In this document: in pieces, positions 36,174 to 38,182 of the stretch
Numbering within the stretch: position 1 is the stretch's first letter
How the letters are laid out: each line of letters begins with the position of its first letter
From: Condylostoma magnum
Lineage: Eukaryota; Ciliophora; Heterotrichea; Heterotrichida; Condylostomatidae
Assembly: GCA_920105805.1 (NCBI GenBank)
Contig: CAKKTI010000193.1
Coordinates: forward strand, 1-38,182
Length of the DNA: 38,182 nt
Reading direction: 5' to 3'
Translations under genes and position numbers: made by a program
Notes under the pieces: generated by a model
Database searches by the model: none
Told to the model about the DNA's origin: nothing
Seen by the model: only the letters and a program-made list of their open reading frames with translations

Positions 36174-37215
36174 TTAAGTAAAATATTATGTTAGAATGTA
36201 TATGGAGTTAATTAGAATGTTTTGATAACTTAAGAGGAGAAAATTGCAAGTAGTATTATTTAAGTATTAGATTGGAGATAGTTTAAGCATTTAGTATATT
36301 ACACGTTAATTAGTTTTTATCAATATGTTTAAGATTTCTAAAGGCTGTATAATATCTATTAAAATAACTAATTATTTCAGAGTCAGTTGAAATGACTTAT
36401 CTTTATAAAAAGGTCTACAAATATATCTTTATAATGTGCATAAATAAACTTCTATTATTTGGTTAAATTAGATTATAGAAAATATTACTAAGAAGTCAAT
36501 TGTAGGAATAGAAACCTTGTATGATTAATATATAATCATTTGTATACTTGATAATTAATATTGACACATAATCACAGTATTTAAGTTCGAAAATAAGCTC
36601 AAGTAGTACATAAATTAAGGATTATAATAAAATTTAAGCTAATTTACCCAAGGATTGTATAATTCTAATAAGGAAAAGCTAAGCTTCTATTTAATACTTA
36701 CATTAATATAATAAGATTGAGGGAACCTATAGCAAATGAATTACTATTTAAACTTTAGCTTATAATCAAAGCTAATAATGATGTATTCAATAATTTGTAT
36801 TACCTCAAGTAAGCAAGGAAATGCTCATAAACTAGTAGCTAATATAATATTATAGATAACTCTAAAAAGCATTTAAATTAAAGGAATTTTAAGGTAAAGA
36901 AGCTATTAAATATACTCCTTATATATTGTATCAGCCTATCTAATATCTAAGTACTCACTATAAAACTAGCACTAAATCCAAAAATTTAATAGATTTATGC
37001 CATACTTAACATCGTTTATAATGCTATGCACTGATTCATTGACTGATCTAGATTTTTAAAAGTTCTCAAAGGCTTGTAAGCAATCATTAAAACAGATTAA
37101 AAGTCATTTAAAATTGTTATATCATCACATAATGATCGGGATTTAAAGGACTAAAACAACGGTCAAAACTGAAATTTAGCATTACTAAAAAATCCCTCAA
37201 AGCTGTGAATTGTAT
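36174..37215. other. AT-rich intergenic gap, no gene seen
   Basis: 1,042 nt between the kinase start and the stop of the multi-helix receptor-like gene. Very AT-rich with no convincing coding frame on either strand. It contains the kinase promoter. It resembles the gap at 1759-2694 in length and composition. Confidence 0.6.
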
Positions 37216-38085
37216 TCAGTAATTATCAAGAAAGGGAAATGCTAGAGATAGAATGAACCAGAGAATTGTGTTTACTATAAGCTCAGTGGTCATCTCAAAA
37301 TCATTATTGGCATTTCTTATTCTATAAACTGAGTAAACCAGTATCAGCTCCTCTATGAAAATTAAAAAAACAAAGAATCCATCATTAAGTCTATTAAATT
37401 CAATACCTCTGTTTTGATAGCTAAATAGGAAGTTTTTACTAAATGGAGGAGTTAATAATAAAACAATACTGAAAATTATTATTGGTATCATAAAATAAAC
37501 CATGTATTTAAGCAATCTCCTTTGTCTAATGTAATAAAGTCTTTTCTTAAACTCTTTATCATCAATTGTGTTTTCATTTTACAGCTGGAAAATGGCTTAT
37601 ATTCTGTATACTCAGAATTATTGGAGTAAAGAACATGAAGTGAAAAATGATAAACATGCTTTGGAAAATTGAGTCAAGACTTATTATGCCTGAAAATCCC
37701 ATTACTATTTAAAAGATAGATACTTCACAAAAGTTTCCTCAATGCTAAATCATCACTAGGATTGGAAATCTGCCTATAATTTTAGTAGTATACTATATGT
37801 AATCACATATTTGAAAAGAATCTCTAATTTATAGTAAGTATTCTAATCTTGCTTAATATTTTGAAGTTCATACTACTATATCTAATTTATACAAAAAGTT
37901 ATGCATAGGTCGTTAAAACTCTTAAAGGAATCTAAAACTGTCAATTTTAAGAACACACTCGCAATTATGATAAGAAGAATCATTGATCAATTTATTATTA
38001 AAGATGTTGTAGAAGATTTAATAACAAAGAATAGATAAGAAAGGAAGGTAACTTAGAGCTTTATCTTTGTAACTTGCATTTTCAT
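37216..38085 (-). CDS. Multi-pass (about seven-helix) receptor-like membrane protein
   Basis: 277 residues after removal of two mini-introns (37596-37611 and 37774-37793); 870 minus 36 nt gives a whole number of codons from ATG 38085 to TGA 37216-37218. Hydrophobic helices include MILLIIIASVFLKL, SIFQIVMGFSGII, SMFIIFHFMFFTPIIL, MVYFMIPIIIFSIVLLL, DGFFVFLIFIEELILVY and NTILWFILSLAFPFL. A basic loop (KKRLYYIRQRRLLKY) lies between the central helices. This fits a GPCR-like seven-helix protein, but no family motif was recognised. Paralogy to other membrane proteins in the window is not evident. The upstream 97 nt to the window edge look non-coding. Confidence 0.65.
37596..37611 (-). other. Mini-intron, 16 nt
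   Basis: GTATACAGAATATAAG on the minus strand; removal joins FFTPIIL to TIFQLQNEN in one frame. Confidence 0.6.
37774..37793 (-). other. Mini-intron, 20 nt, with TACTAA
   Basis: GTATACTACTAAAATTATAG on the minus strand, with a yeast-like TACTAA branch motif; removal joins KYVITYS to RFPILVMIQHW in one frame. Confidence 0.65.
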
Positions 38086-38182
38086 ATAGTTGTCTTATTA
38101 ATAAGATACATAATTACTCTTAGAATAAAATATGAGCTATCCAACAGCTGAATCAAACTATAATATATTAAAAGACTACGTA

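Overview
The window is nuclear DNA of a ciliate. It is AT-rich, and most long reading frames carry many in-frame TAA and TAG codons that must be read as glutamine, because conserved families (AGC kinase, HEATR5, COMMD4, fatty acyl-CoA reductase) run straight through them. In-frame TGA is read as tryptophan at family-conserved positions in several genes. Yet all three codons also end genes: TGA closes the kinase after its hydrophobic motif, TAG closes COMMD4 at exactly 199 residues, and TAA or TAG separate convergent genes that would otherwise overlap antisense. This matches the fully ambiguous code known from the heterotrich Condylostoma (NCBI table 28) better than the karyorelict code (table 27, TGA the only stop). 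All coordinates below use that reading, with stop choice judged from domain ends and neighbouring genes.

There are 21 genes. From left to right: a partial secreted receptor-like ligand-binding protein (-); an AT-rich gap of about 0.9 kb; a trypsin-like peptidase, a coiled-coil protein, a PIH1-domain dynein/R2TP factor and a HEATR5/Laa1 protein (all -); SAXO (+); a ZSWIM2-like RING ligase (-); a small membrane protein and a PPR protein (+); a fatty acyl-CoA reductase/acyltransferase fusion (-); an UNC-93-like transporter (+); a second coiled-coil protein (-); a peroxisomal ECH1-like isomerase (+); a 2,207-residue surface protein (-); a TOM1/GPR137-like seven-helix protein and CFAP96 (+); an SK-type potassium channel (-); COMMD4 (+); a FLYWCH zinc-finger protein and an AGC kinase (-); an AT-rich gap of about 1 kb; and a multi-helix receptor-like protein (-).

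The genome is very compact. Convergent stop codons lie from 49 nt apart to overlapping by 8 nt. Three divergent pairs have only 11, 14 and 31 nt between start codons. Spliceosomal introns are tiny (about 16-29 nt, GT-AG, some with TACTAA). Several products are ciliary (PIH1, SAXO, CFAP96), and two adjacent lipid enzymes carry C-terminal peroxisomal signals (-AKL, -PKL) when TAG is read as stop. I see no tRNA, rRNA, CRISPR array, mobile element or telomere repeat. Whether this is macronuclear or micronuclear DNA cannot be decided from the sequence.
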